64,000 nt of DNA from an uncultured Methanobrevibacter sp. Lineage in GTDB: Archaea > Methanobacteriota > Methanobacteria > Methanobacteriales > Methanobacteriaceae. The stretch is taken from assembly GCF_902784195.1 (NCBI RefSeq), contig NZ_CACZTX010000006.1, forward strand, positions 124,001 through 188,000. The letters are read 5' to 3'. Shown here piece by piece: positions 46,438 to 54,974 of the stretch. The position numbers were made by a program, and so were the translations under genes. Within the stretch, counting starts at the first letter, position 1, and every line of letters starts with the position of its first letter. The notes beneath the pieces were generated by a model. That model was not told where the DNA came from and did not search any database. It saw only the letters and a program-made list of their open reading frames with translations.

Positions 46438-46683
46438 GATAATCACAAAATGTTAAAAATTCTAATTAAATTATATTTTATAATAAATTCATTAAATTAA
46501 ATATTATATAAATTATAAAAATTATATCTAACTCTATTTATATTTTATATAATTAATATTTTTAACTAAAAATAAAAATTTATTGCTCATTAAAACTAAA
46601 ATTTTAAAAAAGATAATAAATAAATTAATATAATAGACAAATTATTGATACTAATATAACATTAATATCAAAAAACTTCTTTT

Positions 46684-46759
<76 letters not shown>

Positions 46760-46853
46760 TTTTAAAAAAATAGCTATTTTTAAAAAGTATTGGGAGAAAA
46801 TGAAATAATCAAATAAAAAAATAAAAAAATAAATAATAGAATAATAAAATTAA

Positions 46854-47021
46854 TTATTCGATTGATTCTAAAATCAGTTTTCCTTCATTAAACAATACAA
46901 TATCTAATCCTTTTTCTATACATGCCTCTAAAATGTCTTCCAATTTTTCATATTTGGCAAGTACAGTTGCATCATAATGAGTACTGTCTATTTTTATTAG
47001 TTGATAACCTAATACTTCCAT
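46854..47021 (-). CDS. 55-residue acidic small protein of unknown function
   Basis: A short reverse-strand gene beginning MEVLGYQLIKIDSTHYD and ending LFNEGKLILESIE, with two predicted helices between (LAKYEKLEDILEACIEKG). GGGGTG precedes the second of two adjacent ATGs by 5 bases, which decides the start at 47021. It has no signal or membrane segment. It lies between tRNA-Arg and a metallopeptidase gene and is not recognised. Confidence 0.65.
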   Translation of the reverse strand: MEVLGYQLIKIDSTHYDATVLAKYEKLEDILEACIEKGLDIVLFNEGKLILESIE

Positions 47022-47095
47022 CATATCACCCCAAATTTCTTTATAATTTTAATAGTATTGGTTTTATATAAATGTTCTCTTTCTATTTTCAACAA

Positions 47096-47794
47096 TTATT
47101 GCTCTTCATTCAGTAATTTCTTTATCTCTCTCCAGTTTGGACAGAAATTATCCATAAGTGCCTTGAATCTTGAGCCATGATTGAATTCAATCAAATGGCA
47201 CAGCTCATGAATCAAAACATATTCTGTGCAGATTGGAGGTTTTTTAGCCAATTTTAGATTTAAGGTAACTCTCTTATCCTTTCTGCAGTTTCCCCAATTC
47301 TTCATATTTCTGATTTTAACTTCCTTAGGTTCCTTTCCAACAAAATAAGTGCACTTTTCAAGGAAATAGTCAAGATTTCTGTTCATTTCATCCCTGTAAA
47401 GTTCAAATAAAATCTTTTCTCTCTGTTTTATATTGGATCTTTTAGGAACTGGAAGATAAATAATGGACTTCTCACTGTCATAAAAAGCTTTCTTTGCGTC
47501 CTCATTGCCGATTAACTGAAGAGTGTATGGCTCTCCCCAAATATAGTGAGTTTCCCCGTCCTTATATTTTACCTTAGGCTTTGGTGGGTTTTCAAGCATC
47601 CTTGACCTTGTATCCCTAATCCAATCTATTCTTGATAAGACAAATTCATTGATTGCATCATCAGATAATCTCATTGGAGAAGAAACCTTAACAGTGCCGT
47701 CTGGCTTGATTCGAAGGTATAGATTCTTAATATTCTTTCTCTCTAAAATTATAGAAATTCCTTCAATTTCAATTTCTTCTCTTTTCACTGCCAT
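47096..47794 (-). CDS. YgjP-like metallopeptidase (M48/SprT-like)
   Basis: About 232 residues. The zinc-protease motif HELCHLIEFNHGSRF near 190 provides HExxH and a downstream His. The N-terminal part (VKREEIEIEGISIILERKNIKNLYLRIKPDGTVKVSSPMRLSDDAINEFV) and RNMKNWGNCRKDKRVTLN match the YgjP/DUF45 family. The substrate is unknown. The frame is open to 47845, but that extension runs through a strong hairpin; ATG 47794 is the more family-like start. It follows the helicase gene. Confidence 0.87.
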   Translation of the reverse strand: MAVKREEIEIEGISIILERKNIKNLYLRIKPDGTVKVSSPMRLSDDAINEFVLSRIDWIRDTRSRMLENPPKPKVKYKDGETHYIWGEPYTLQLIGNEDAKKAFYDSEKSIIYLPVPKRSNIKQREKILFELYRDEMNRNLDYFLEKCTYFVGKEPKEVKIRNMKNWGNCRKDKRVTLNLKLAKKPPICTEYVLIHELCHLIEFNHGSRFKALMDNFCPNWREIKKLLNEEQ

Positions 47795-47828
47795 ATTACC
47801 ACTCATTAATGAGAAAAAAGTTTTGGTT

Positions 47829-47861
47829 CCGGTTTTGCAGGCCAAAGGCCTGGAAAAGCGG
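47829..47861 (-). other. Strong G+C-rich hairpin between dinG-like gene and ygjP-like gene
   Basis: The 15-base arms 47829-47843 and 47847-47861 pair at 13 of 15 positions, with two G-G (C-C on the other strand) mismatches, around an AAA loop. The perfect core is CAGGCC-AAA-GGCCTG. It starts 2 bases after the helicase stop codon. It stands out in a DNA of low G+C content. It may stabilise or terminate the helicase mRNA or serve as a processing signal. Confidence 0.6.
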
Positions 47862-47863
47862 AG

Positions 47864-49807
47864 TTAAATAATACGATCATCATTGATTACAATAGCTTCC
47901 TTAAAGAAATCTGGAATCAATGATTTGTACAACGGACTTTTAAGGAGCATTTGAATATCAGAATCAAGAATATAAGTTACACATGAATCATCATCCGCTC
48001 TCATTCCTCTACCATAAGTCTGCACTAAAGTCATTGCAGTCTTATATGCATACCATCTTTGGTCCTTTTTCATTCTCATATTGATTTGCTTATCACCAAG
48101 ATATGGGAACGGAATCTTATAGATTATCTGGAATCTGCATTTGTCATAAGGCAAGTCAACACCTTCACTCATGGATGGACTGACAAGAACCAATGGGTTT
48201 TCATCCTCTTCAAAGAATTTCAATACCCTTTCCCTATTGTTTGTTCCATGGGCAATCAATCTGTTGTTGTATAGGTTATTGATGATATACTGTTGGCACT
48301 TATAGCTGTGAGTATGAATCAAACCCTTTTCTCCTTCATGCCTTTTCAATATTTTCTGCATTATTTCAATGGATTTTGGAGCGGATTGCTTTACCCTATT
48401 CTTAGACATCTTTCCAGCTAAATTCAATTCAATTGGCCTTTTTTCAACAGAGAATGGGCTGTCAACTTGAATATGATAGACGTCACGAGGATCGAGGCCT
48501 AACCATTTTGAAAACATTTTATGTGATAGGATTGTTGCACTTAAGAAGATTACAACATCCCCATGCTTGAATAGATAATCTTCAGCGTAATGATTAACCC
48601 TAAGTGGCTTGAATGATACTCCATTCTCATCTGCATCAATCACCCAATTTCCAGGTTCCTTTTCAAGATTGGTTTTAAGAGCCTTTAACTTCCCTATAGT
48701 GGAGTTGATTCTATCTGCCTTGTTGGTAGGCAAATCCTTTAATTCAATATCAGAATAATGGCCTTGTATCGCTTCAATTTCCATTATCCATTCGCCTTTT
48801 TCAGCACTTTTTAGGGTTTGAGGACTAATGACTTTCTTGATGTCCTTTTCAAGCTGGCGATTATATAAATTAATCTCCATTGTTCTCATTAATTTATCTT
48901 CAATGTTATGTGCCTCATCAAGAATCAATAGGCTTCTCTTTCCAAAGTGCTTTACATAATTCAATTCCAATATGGCATAATCATAATTCATCAAGGTAAT
49001 TGGAGAATTGATAGCATTTGCCTTTTGCTGCCAGTATTTGCAGTGATCATTTGTTTGGAAGAACACATCACTTCCAAAGGAATCTTGAAAAGCCAAGTCT
49101 CCAGTTAAGGTTGGATTTTTGCTTATTCCATAAGGACAGAAGAACTTAGCAGACTTTGGTGCTGTTTTACAAGCTCCCATATCACAGGTAACTTCAAATC
49201 CATCCTTTAAACAGTCAAAATTGCCTCTTCCCTTTACAAGGGGGAAATCAAACTCATCTGCATATTGATTTTGAAGCTGCTTTGTCATTGTCAAAATATA
49301 TGCAGATTCATACATACGAGCCAATGTGGAAGCAATAGCTGACTTTCCTGTACCTGTACCTGCTTCCAATATAATGTATTTGTATCCTTTTGAAATGGCC
49401 TCTTCAATATCTGCAATAATCTCTAACTGGCCTTCCCTTGGCTGTTCAAATGGGAAATTCTCGATTATCTGTTCTGGAATTTCAGGATACTCCTCTTTTA
49501 ATCTATCAATGACCTCTTGAGGAAGGTCATGTTCTGCAATATCATAAACCTCTGCAAGAGGAACGTCAGGTTCTTCGCTAACTGTTATAGGTTTTCGATT
49601 TTCATATTGATAAAGCCCTTTAGCACCTTTAGATTTATTATTGATTGAAGAAGAGCTTTTAGAATTATTAGGATTACTGAAATAATTGCCTTTATTCTTC
49701 TTTTCCTTTTTCACATAAGGCTTTTTAGTCCTATCTGCAACGTATTTTCCACATACGCAATTTTTCTTTAGCATCCCACAATTGGGACAAAATAATGAGT
49801 CTGACAT
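47864..49807 (-). CDS. DinG/XPD-type ATP-dependent DNA helicase
   Basis: 647 residues, superfamily 2. A zinc-binding start ([16 protein letters not shown]) is followed by a disordered linker to about 85. Walker A is [13 protein letters not shown] near 150, and the four-cysteine Fe-S region lies between about 197 and 262. The DEAH box [13 protein letters not shown] sits near 295. Late motifs are [30 protein letters not shown] and [12 protein letters not shown]. It unwinds DNA 5' to 3' in repair. The ATG has no ribosome site. Confidence 0.92.
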   Translation of the reverse strand: MSDSLFCPNCGMLKKNCVCGKYVADRTKKPYVKKEKKNKGNYFSNPNNSKSSSSINNKSKGAKGLYQYENRKPITVSEEPDVPLAEVYDIAEHDLPQEVIDRLKEEYPEIPEQIIENFPFEQPREGQLEIIADIEEAISKGYKYIILEAGTGTGKSAIASTLARMYESAYILTMTKQLQNQYADEFDFPLVKGRGNFDCLKDGFEVTCDMGACKTAPKSAKFFCPYGISKNPTLTGDLAFQDSFGSDVFFQTNDHCKYWQQKANAINSPITLMNYDYAILELNYVKHFGKRSLLILDEAHNIEDKLMRTMEINLYNRQLEKDIKKVISPQTLKSAEKGEWIMEIEAIQGHYSDIELKDLPTNKADRINSTIGKLKALKTNLEKEPGNWVIDADENGVSFKPLRVNHYAEDYLFKHGDVVIFLSATILSHKMFSKWLGLDPRDVYHIQVDSPFSVEKRPIELNLAGKMSKNRVKQSAPKSIEIMQKILKRHEGEKGLIHTHSYKCQQYIINNLYNNRLIAHGTNNRERVLKFFEEDENPLVLVSPSMSEGVDLPYDKCRFQIIYKIPFPYLGDKQINMRMKKDQRWYAYKTAMTLVQTYGRGMRADDDSCVTYILDSDIQMLLKSPLYKSLIPDFFKEAIVINDDRII

Positions 49808-50095
49808 TACAATTATATTAGAAATAAGTTATATAAAAAGGTTTTAGAAAGAGCAATTGAAAGGTAATATTTATTATAAAAAATTGATTTTAAGTTCTTA
49901 AATCGATTTTCAATGAAATATTTTAATCAAATCGAGAAATGATAAACATAATAGAAAAATCAGTGCAAATAGAAAAAAATAAAATGTGAAAATAGAATTG
50001 AAAAAATAAAAATCAAGGATAAAAAATAAAAATAGAATAAAATAATAAAAAAGAAAAATTAATTAAAAAGAATAATTAATTAAAAAATTAATTAT

Positions 50096-50893
50096 TTAGT
50101 AAGCGAAAGCCTCTCCATCTGGGGATTCCACTAAGAATTTACAGCAGTCATCACCCATGGTAAAACATTTAACTTCGGTTACGTCAACATCCTTTTTAAG
50201 ATAGTTTGCAAATAAAGCTTCAAAAATACCAGCATCTAAGTAACAGGTTGGTTTTCCTTTTTTAGGAAGCAAACTGCATTCGAAGCATTCATAAGCAGTA
50301 ATATTGATGATGTCTCCTAATTCAATTTCGAGTTTGCCTAAACCGTTGTCGTCCCAGAATTGGATGATATTGTCACAGAACTTGTTGATGTCCTCTTCGT
50401 AAAGCTTTTCATACATTGCTGATCCTATATTCTTACCTGATTGGTTCAATACAGGGTTTATATTGATTCCCTCTTGAATTAAGTTAGACCTTAAGGTGTG
50501 GAACAATAGGAAAGAGAACTTGAAGTTGTCTACATCCATGATGTTTTTAACAAGGAATTCAGCTTGCCTTTCTTCCAATTCCTTTTCATCCCCAGATTGA
50601 ACTTCACCTAAGAATTTGGAATTGATGAAGAAGATTTTCTTTCTGTGGTCGTTTGCATCAAATCTGTAGCTTACGATTCCATCTTCTCTTAATGATTTCA
50701 AATGAACGGAAATGGTAGATTTGGATTTGCCGGTGTTTTTAACGATTTCATCAAATTCCATATCTGTATCTTTCAACATTGAAAGAATTGTTAATTTCAC
50801 TGGACTTTTAACTACATTTACACCAAGCTCACCAGGAGCCTTTGCAAAAATTTGAATTGCCTTTGGTTGAATAGTTTTTTCTTCATTTTCCAT
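50096..50893 (-). CDS. msvR: MsvR-type redox-sensing transcriptional regulator (ArsR-like HTH + V4R domain)
   Basis: 265 residues. An ArsR-like winged helix lies at about 25-95 (VKLTILSMLKDTDMEFDEIVKNTGKSKSTISVHLKSLREDGIVSYRF). The C-terminal V4R domain has cysteines in ITAYECFECSLLPKKGKPTCYLDAG and VKCFTMGDDCCKF. This is the layout of MsvR, a methanogen-specific regulator that senses oxidation through V4R thiols and controls an F420H2-oxidase operon and its own gene. A (disrupted) F420H2 oxidase gene lies 2.7 kb away beyond an adhesin gene. GAGGG precedes the ATG. Confidence 0.85.
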   Translation of the reverse strand: MENEEKTIQPKAIQIFAKAPGELGVNVVKSPVKLTILSMLKDTDMEFDEIVKNTGKSKSTISVHLKSLREDGIVSYRFDANDHRKKIFFINSKFLGEVQSGDEKELEERQAEFLVKNIMDVDNFKFSFLLFHTLRSNLIQEGININPVLNQSGKNIGSAMYEKLYEEDINKFCDNIIQFWDDNGLGKLEIELGDIINITAYECFECSLLPKKGKPTCYLDAGIFEALFANYLKKDVDVTEVKCFTMGDDCCKFLVESPDGEAFAY

Positions 50894-50919
50894 AATAAAC
50901 CCTCAAAAAACTAAAATTT

Positions 50920-51014
50920 TCAAATGAATATTTCTATAAAAAAATTTTATAAGAAAATTAAACATGATTAATTCAAATATTCCCATAAAAAAAATTTTAT
51001 AAGAAAATTAAACA
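50920..51014. repeat. Imperfect direct duplication upstream of msvR
   Basis: The segment 50936-50964 (ATAAA, seven A in all, TTTTATAAGAAAATTAAACA) recurs at 50985-51014 with one extra A. The bases before it are also related (TTCAAAT...), giving a unit of about 45 bases repeated at 49-base spacing in the msvR leader or promoter. Confidence 0.55.
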
Positions 51015-51047
51015 CAATTAAACAAATTAATTGTTTGATAAATATAG

Positions 51048-51169
51048 TATGAACTTTCTACCATATATACTTGTTCTTATGTTTACAAAATGTTTTATTA
51101 TTTCAGATTTCAGTACGAACAGTTTAAAAAAATAATAGTTACTTTCAGTGAAAAATACGAACATTCGTT
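51048..51169 (-). promoter_or_regulatory. Cluster of TACGAA/TTCGTA-type half-sites upstream of msvR
   Basis: Half-sites related to TACGAAC occur at 51048 (TATGAAC), 51073 (inverted, GTTCTTA), 51114 (TACGAAC), 51156-51169 (TACGAA-CA-TTCGTT, an inverted pair) and 51196 (TACAAAC). CGAA/TTCG inverted sites are the type reported for MsvR of Methanothermobacter. The same half-sites flank the fpaA promoter here. Assignment as MsvR operators is inference from motif and context. Confidence 0.5.
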
Positions 51170-51271
51170 AAAATATATCTAAAATAAAGAATAAATACAA
51201 ACAGTTTTAAAAAATGGAAATAATTAAGAGAATTTGAATATTTTTCAAGATTTGAAAAAACTGAATGGCTC

Positions 51272-51314
51272 CTCAGCATCCTGAGATAAAGCGCATAATT
51301 TCTTTATAATCTCA
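51272..51314. other. Mutually exclusive hairpins upstream of adhesin promoter
   Basis: CTCAG-CATC-CTGAG can form one stem. TGAGATAAAG (51282-51291) can instead pair with CTTT...ATCTCA (51302-51314). The two share the CTGAG strand. The stretch is richer in G+C than the rest of the 600-base gap. It lies 120 bases before the adhesin TATA box (about 51434), so it is probably not part of that mRNA. The remainder of the gap holds the msvR and adhesin promoters. Confidence 0.3.
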
Positions 51315-51490
51315 AATTCTCCTAATAAATGATTTTTTAAGTAAGCACAATAGTTCAATTAAATAGAAAAATTATTTGAAAAATATATAATAATTTGGAT
51401 AATAATTGAATATTTTCCAATTTTTTTAGAAATGTTTATATAAAGTTAATATAAACTTATATATAACCGAAACTTTGGAGGCAATTAAAT

Positions 51491-53473
51491 ATGAAAATCA
51501 AATATTCATATATCGTGCTGATATTGCTTGTCTGCATGCTTGCAATCTCAGCAGTCAGCGCTGCAGGGGATGAGGAACTTGATGATGCAAGCAAAATCCT
51601 CAGCACTAATGACAACAATGAAGCAATTTTAGATGAAAGCATCAGCGATGATGTTTCAACAATCACGGATAATGAAGAGCTTAATTCAGTGAATGATGAT
51701 GGGGCTCTTCAATACAGCAATGAAAAGACAGAAGTATCTGAAACAGGCCAGGGATCATTTACCGACTTGAACAAGCTGATAAATGATGATTTTGCAGAAA
51801 ATTCCACAATTTATCTAAGCGGTAATTACACATACGACCCTGATTCAGAAAGCGATTCAGAATTCAAAACCGGAATAGACATAGACCGCAAGCTGACAAT
51901 CGAGGGTAATGGAATCACAATCAACGGAGCCGACACTGCACGCATCTTCAGGGTTAACTACCCAGGAGTCACAATCAGAAACATCACATTTGAAAATGGA
52001 AAATGCGGATTCTTCCAACAGGGTGGAGCAGTCCATTTAAGAGCAGGATACTGCACCATATCAGACTGCACATTCATAATGAACAATGGATACAATGGAG
52101 GAGCCATAGGCGTTGAAACATGGGACACCGTCATTGCAAATTGTACTTTCCTAGGCAACACCGCAAACCAGGGAGGGGCCATTTACATGAACGCTGTCTC
52201 CAATATCACCATTACAAACTGCAGCTTTGTTGACAACAGCGGCGATGCGATTTATGCCCAGCAGGTAGAATTCAAAGCAAACAACAATATTTTCTTCAAC
52301 AATAGAATCACTCTAGACTTCTGCCAGGGATATAATCTTGACTGCAACTGGTTTGGAAACACTGCCGGAGACTATGAAGAGTGCATGCAGAATGACGCTG
52401 AAAGCTGGCTCTTTTTAAATGCAAGCGCAGATCCTGAGACCCTTCCAATTTCAGGCTCATCAAACATTGCATTCAAGCTCTGCCTCTACAATTCATCTTC
52501 AGGAGACACTTACGATTACGACAACGGCCTTCTGCCATTGGTCAAGCTAAGAATAAACTCCGAGAAGGGAACTGTTGACAAAAACAACGCAGGCTTGGAT
52601 GAAGCAATCAAATTCACAGCTTCAGAAATGGGAACAGGCAGCGTGACAGCATCTCTGGAAGAACTTCTTGAATACACAATCGAGCTTAGCATTGAAAAAG
52701 GCAAATCTGAAATCAAGATTGATGTGGATGATGCATATTATGTCAAAGATGACATAATAATCAAACTGACTCCTGTCAATTCAAAAGGAGCAATCAGCGT
52801 GACCATCAACGGCAAGGAATATCCTGTAAAAGACAATCAAGTCAAGATCACCGGAGGACTTGGCGTAGGCACTTACGAAATAAAAGCTGTCCTGGATGGG
52901 GATGATAACTTTAACGGCTCAAGCAGCTCCGCTTCATTCAAGGTAAATAAATTAGGCTCCAAGATAACAGCAAAGGCAAAATCCTTCAAGTATGAGGACA
53001 AGACCAAGAAATACACAATAACCCTCAAAAACAGCAAGGGAAAGGTCCTCAAAAACACAAATGTCACTTTAAAGGTCAACGGCAAAACCTACACCGCTAA
53101 AACAAACAGCAAAGGTGTGGCAACATTCAAGCTAACAAAATTGACCAAAAAAGGAAAATATACAGCAGTTATCAGCTATGCAGGAGACAAAAACTACAAA
53201 AAGGCAAGCAAGAAAGCCAAAATAACAGTCAAAAAGCCTGTATGGAAAACAGTGGCAAAAGGCAGCAAGGACAAGGCAACTGTTAAAAAGATACAAAGAG
53301 CCTTAAAGAATAACGGATACTACCTAAGCTACAAGGGCCGCTACTTGAAAGTAGATGGAATTTTCCATAAATACACTGAAATGGCTGTGAAACAATTCCA
53401 AAAAGCAAAAGGCCTTAAAGTAACTGGAAAAGTAGGCTACACTACTGCAAAAAAATTAAAAATAGTTTCATAA
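51491..53473 (+). CDS. Secreted adhesin-like protein: beta-helix, Ig-like repeat, C-terminal PG-binding-like domain
   Basis: 660 residues. A signal peptide covers about 1-24 (YIVLILLVCMLAISAVSA). An acidic linker leads to a right-handed beta-helix region (about 110-300) with repeats such as TIRNITFENGKCGFFQQGGAVHLRAGYCTISDCTF and GGAIYMNAVSNITITNCSF. Ig-like domains follow (about 400-580, e.g. TKKYTITLKNSKGKVLKNTNVTLKVNGKTYTAKTNSKGVATFKL). The last 65 residues resemble peptidoglycan-binding domain 1 (KIQRALKNNGYYL...VDGIFHKYTEMAVKQFQKAKGLKVTGKVGYTTAKKL). GGAGG precedes the ATG. Its base composition is richer in G+C than its neighbours, hinting at transfer. It separates msvR from fpaA. Confidence 0.85.
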   Translation: MKIKYSYIVLILLVCMLAISAVSAAGDEELDDASKILSTNDNNEAILDESISDDVSTITDNEELNSVNDDGALQYSNEKTEVSETGQGSFTDLNKLINDDFAENSTIYLSGNYTYDPDSESDSEFKTGIDIDRKLTIEGNGITINGADTARIFRVNYPGVTIRNITFENGKCGFFQQGGAVHLRAGYCTISDCTFIMNNGYNGGAIGVETWDTVIANCTFLGNTANQGGAIYMNAVSNITITNCSFVDNSGDAIYAQQVEFKANNNIFFNNRITLDFCQGYNLDCNWFGNTAGDYEECMQNDAESWLFLNASADPETLPISGSSNIAFKLCLYNSSSGDTYDYDNGLLPLVKLRINSEKGTVDKNNAGLDEAIKFTASEMGTGSVTASLEELLEYTIELSIEKGKSEIKIDVDDAYYVKDDIIIKLTPVNSKGAISVTINGKEYPVKDNQVKITGGLGVGTYEIKAVLDGDDNFNGSSSSASFKVNKLGSKITAKAKSFKYEDKTKKYTITLKNSKGKVLKNTNVTLKVNGKTYTAKTNSKGVATFKLTKLTKKGKYTAVISYAGDKNYKKASKKAKITVKKPVWKTVAKGSKDKATVKKIQRALKNNGYYLSYKGRYLKVDGIFHKYTEMAVKQFQKAKGLKVTGKVGYTTAKKLKIVS

Positions 53474-53496
53474 AAAAGAGTATCATACTCTTTTTT
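53472..53496 (+). terminator. Terminator of adhesin-like gene
   Basis: An 11-base stem (AAAAAAGAGTA at 53472-53482 and TACTCTTTTTT at 53486-53496) with a TCA loop overlaps the stop codon region and continues into further T-runs. A 40-base A+T-rich segment beginning TTATAATGAATTT is then repeated twice before fpaA. Confidence 0.75.
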
Positions 53497-53593
53497 ATCT
53501 TTTTTTATAATGAATTTTTAAAAATAAAAAGAACTTAAAAATTATTTTTTTATAATGAATTTTTTAAAAAAAAATAAAAAAGAACTTTAAAAA

Positions 53594-54761
53594 TTAAAGT
53601 TCTAGTTTTTTAGCTTCTTCAACTAATTTTTGACCTAACTTGAAGCTGGTGTCATCGTCTTCACCATCAGGAACGTAGTAGATTTCCTGTTGGTCAAGAA
53701 CCTCGAATCCGCATTCTGTTAATTCGTTTGCAATGAATTCGACAGCTCCACCTCTTCCTCCCATGGAACCAAAGGTTACAGCAGGTCTTTTAAATCCTGT
53801 TCTGTTGAAATGGAGACCTTTCAAGTAGTAGATGATGTCACCAATGCTTGGGAATGGGAAGTCGTTGATGGTTGGAATACCAAAAGCAACAGCTTTGCTG
53901 GTTAAGATGCTCTTTACGATTTCGCTTCTTCACTTCATGAGCCATCTTTTGGGTAGAGTAATGCATGGTATCATAAACGATAGTCACTTTATCTTCAGCT
54001 CTTTTGCCGGTTGCCCAGTCACTGTATGCTCCAATGATTTTCATTGGGTCGGTCCAGATTTGACCGTGGGAAGGAGCAATCATCTTGACCTGTTCCAAAA
54101 GGCCTAATTCAATGATTTCATCAAATTTGTTAAGGACCTTTTTACTGAGTGGAGTGATGAGGTTTCCGTAGAATTTTTGAGCAGCATCCATGAGAACATA
54201 TTCAGGAATGTCGGTGTCAAATCTCTTTGCATAGCATAAGTGCTGGCCGAATGCATCGTTAGGGAATAAGATTCCATCTTCTGCAAGTAAGGTAAACATG
54301 CTGTCAGGCCAGTGAAGCAAGAAAGCATCCAAAAATGCTAATGTTTTTCCGCCTAAGTCAAGGGAGTCCCCAGTTCCTACGATATTGAAGTCTGCACCTT
54401 CTAATTTAGGATAGTGTCTAAGTAATCCGCCTTGAGCGATTTTACTGCAGTAAATTGGTGCATCGAATTTTTTCCATAAGTCATATAAGACACCACTGTG
54501 GTCTTTTTCTACGTGGTTTTGAACAATGTAGTCGACTTTCATAACTCTACCTTCTTGTTCAAATGCGTCTTCGATACGAGCCATCATTTCTTCAGTTTTT
54601 CCAGGATAAGCGTTATCTATAATAGCTACCTTTTCACCAAATACAATGTATGCATTGTAAGTGGTTCCATCTAAAGTGTATCCGTGATAAGATCTTAAGT
54701 CCCAGTCAAGTACACCAATCCAGTATACTCCGTCACCTATTTTTTGTGCTTTTGCTTTCAT
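53594..54761 (-). pseudogene. fpaA: F420H2 oxidase (flavodiiron protein) with internal deletion and frameshift
   Basis: The N-terminal frame (53838-54761) encodes the metallo-beta-lactamase-like diiron domain, with [11 protein letters not shown] near 80, LHWPDSMF near 147, and SHGQIW near 232. It goes on to the start of the flavodoxin domain ([18 protein letters not shown] near 265). Then the frame is lost near 53925-53935. The rest of the flavodoxin domain ([30 protein letters not shown] onward) continues in another frame to 53594. Compared with family members about 20 residues after MAHEV are missing. FpaA reduces O2 to water with F420H2. As written the product would lose most of its FMN domain. 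GAGGA precedes the ATG. Confidence 0.85.
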
Positions 54762-54852
54762 TTCAATTCCTCAAATTTTTAATTGAATAATTTTTATACA
54801 TAACATTTTATGTATTACATTTTAGCATATTTTCCTAACAAAGTATTATTAG

Positions 54853-54923
54853 TTCGTAAATGCTTAAACATTTATTTATATGTTTTTCTATATATATAAA
54901 GTTTTGGTTTGATAAAATACGAA
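54853..54923 (-). promoter_or_regulatory. fpaA promoter with redox-type half-sites
   Basis: On the reverse strand GTTCGTA (from 54924) lies upstream of a TATA-like TTTATATATATAG (about 54887-54899), and TTACGAAC (from 54859) lies near the expected transcription start. The half-sites match those before msvR, supporting shared control by MsvR. Confidence 0.5.
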
Positions 54924-54974
54924 CAAAGTTGTCATTGAAAAAAATATAAAAGAAAATATGAAATGATAATTACG

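Noticed and set aside
47795-47845. Longer N-terminus of the YgjP-like protein
   Set aside because: The extension passes through the strong hairpin, lacks a ribosome site and does not resemble the family start.
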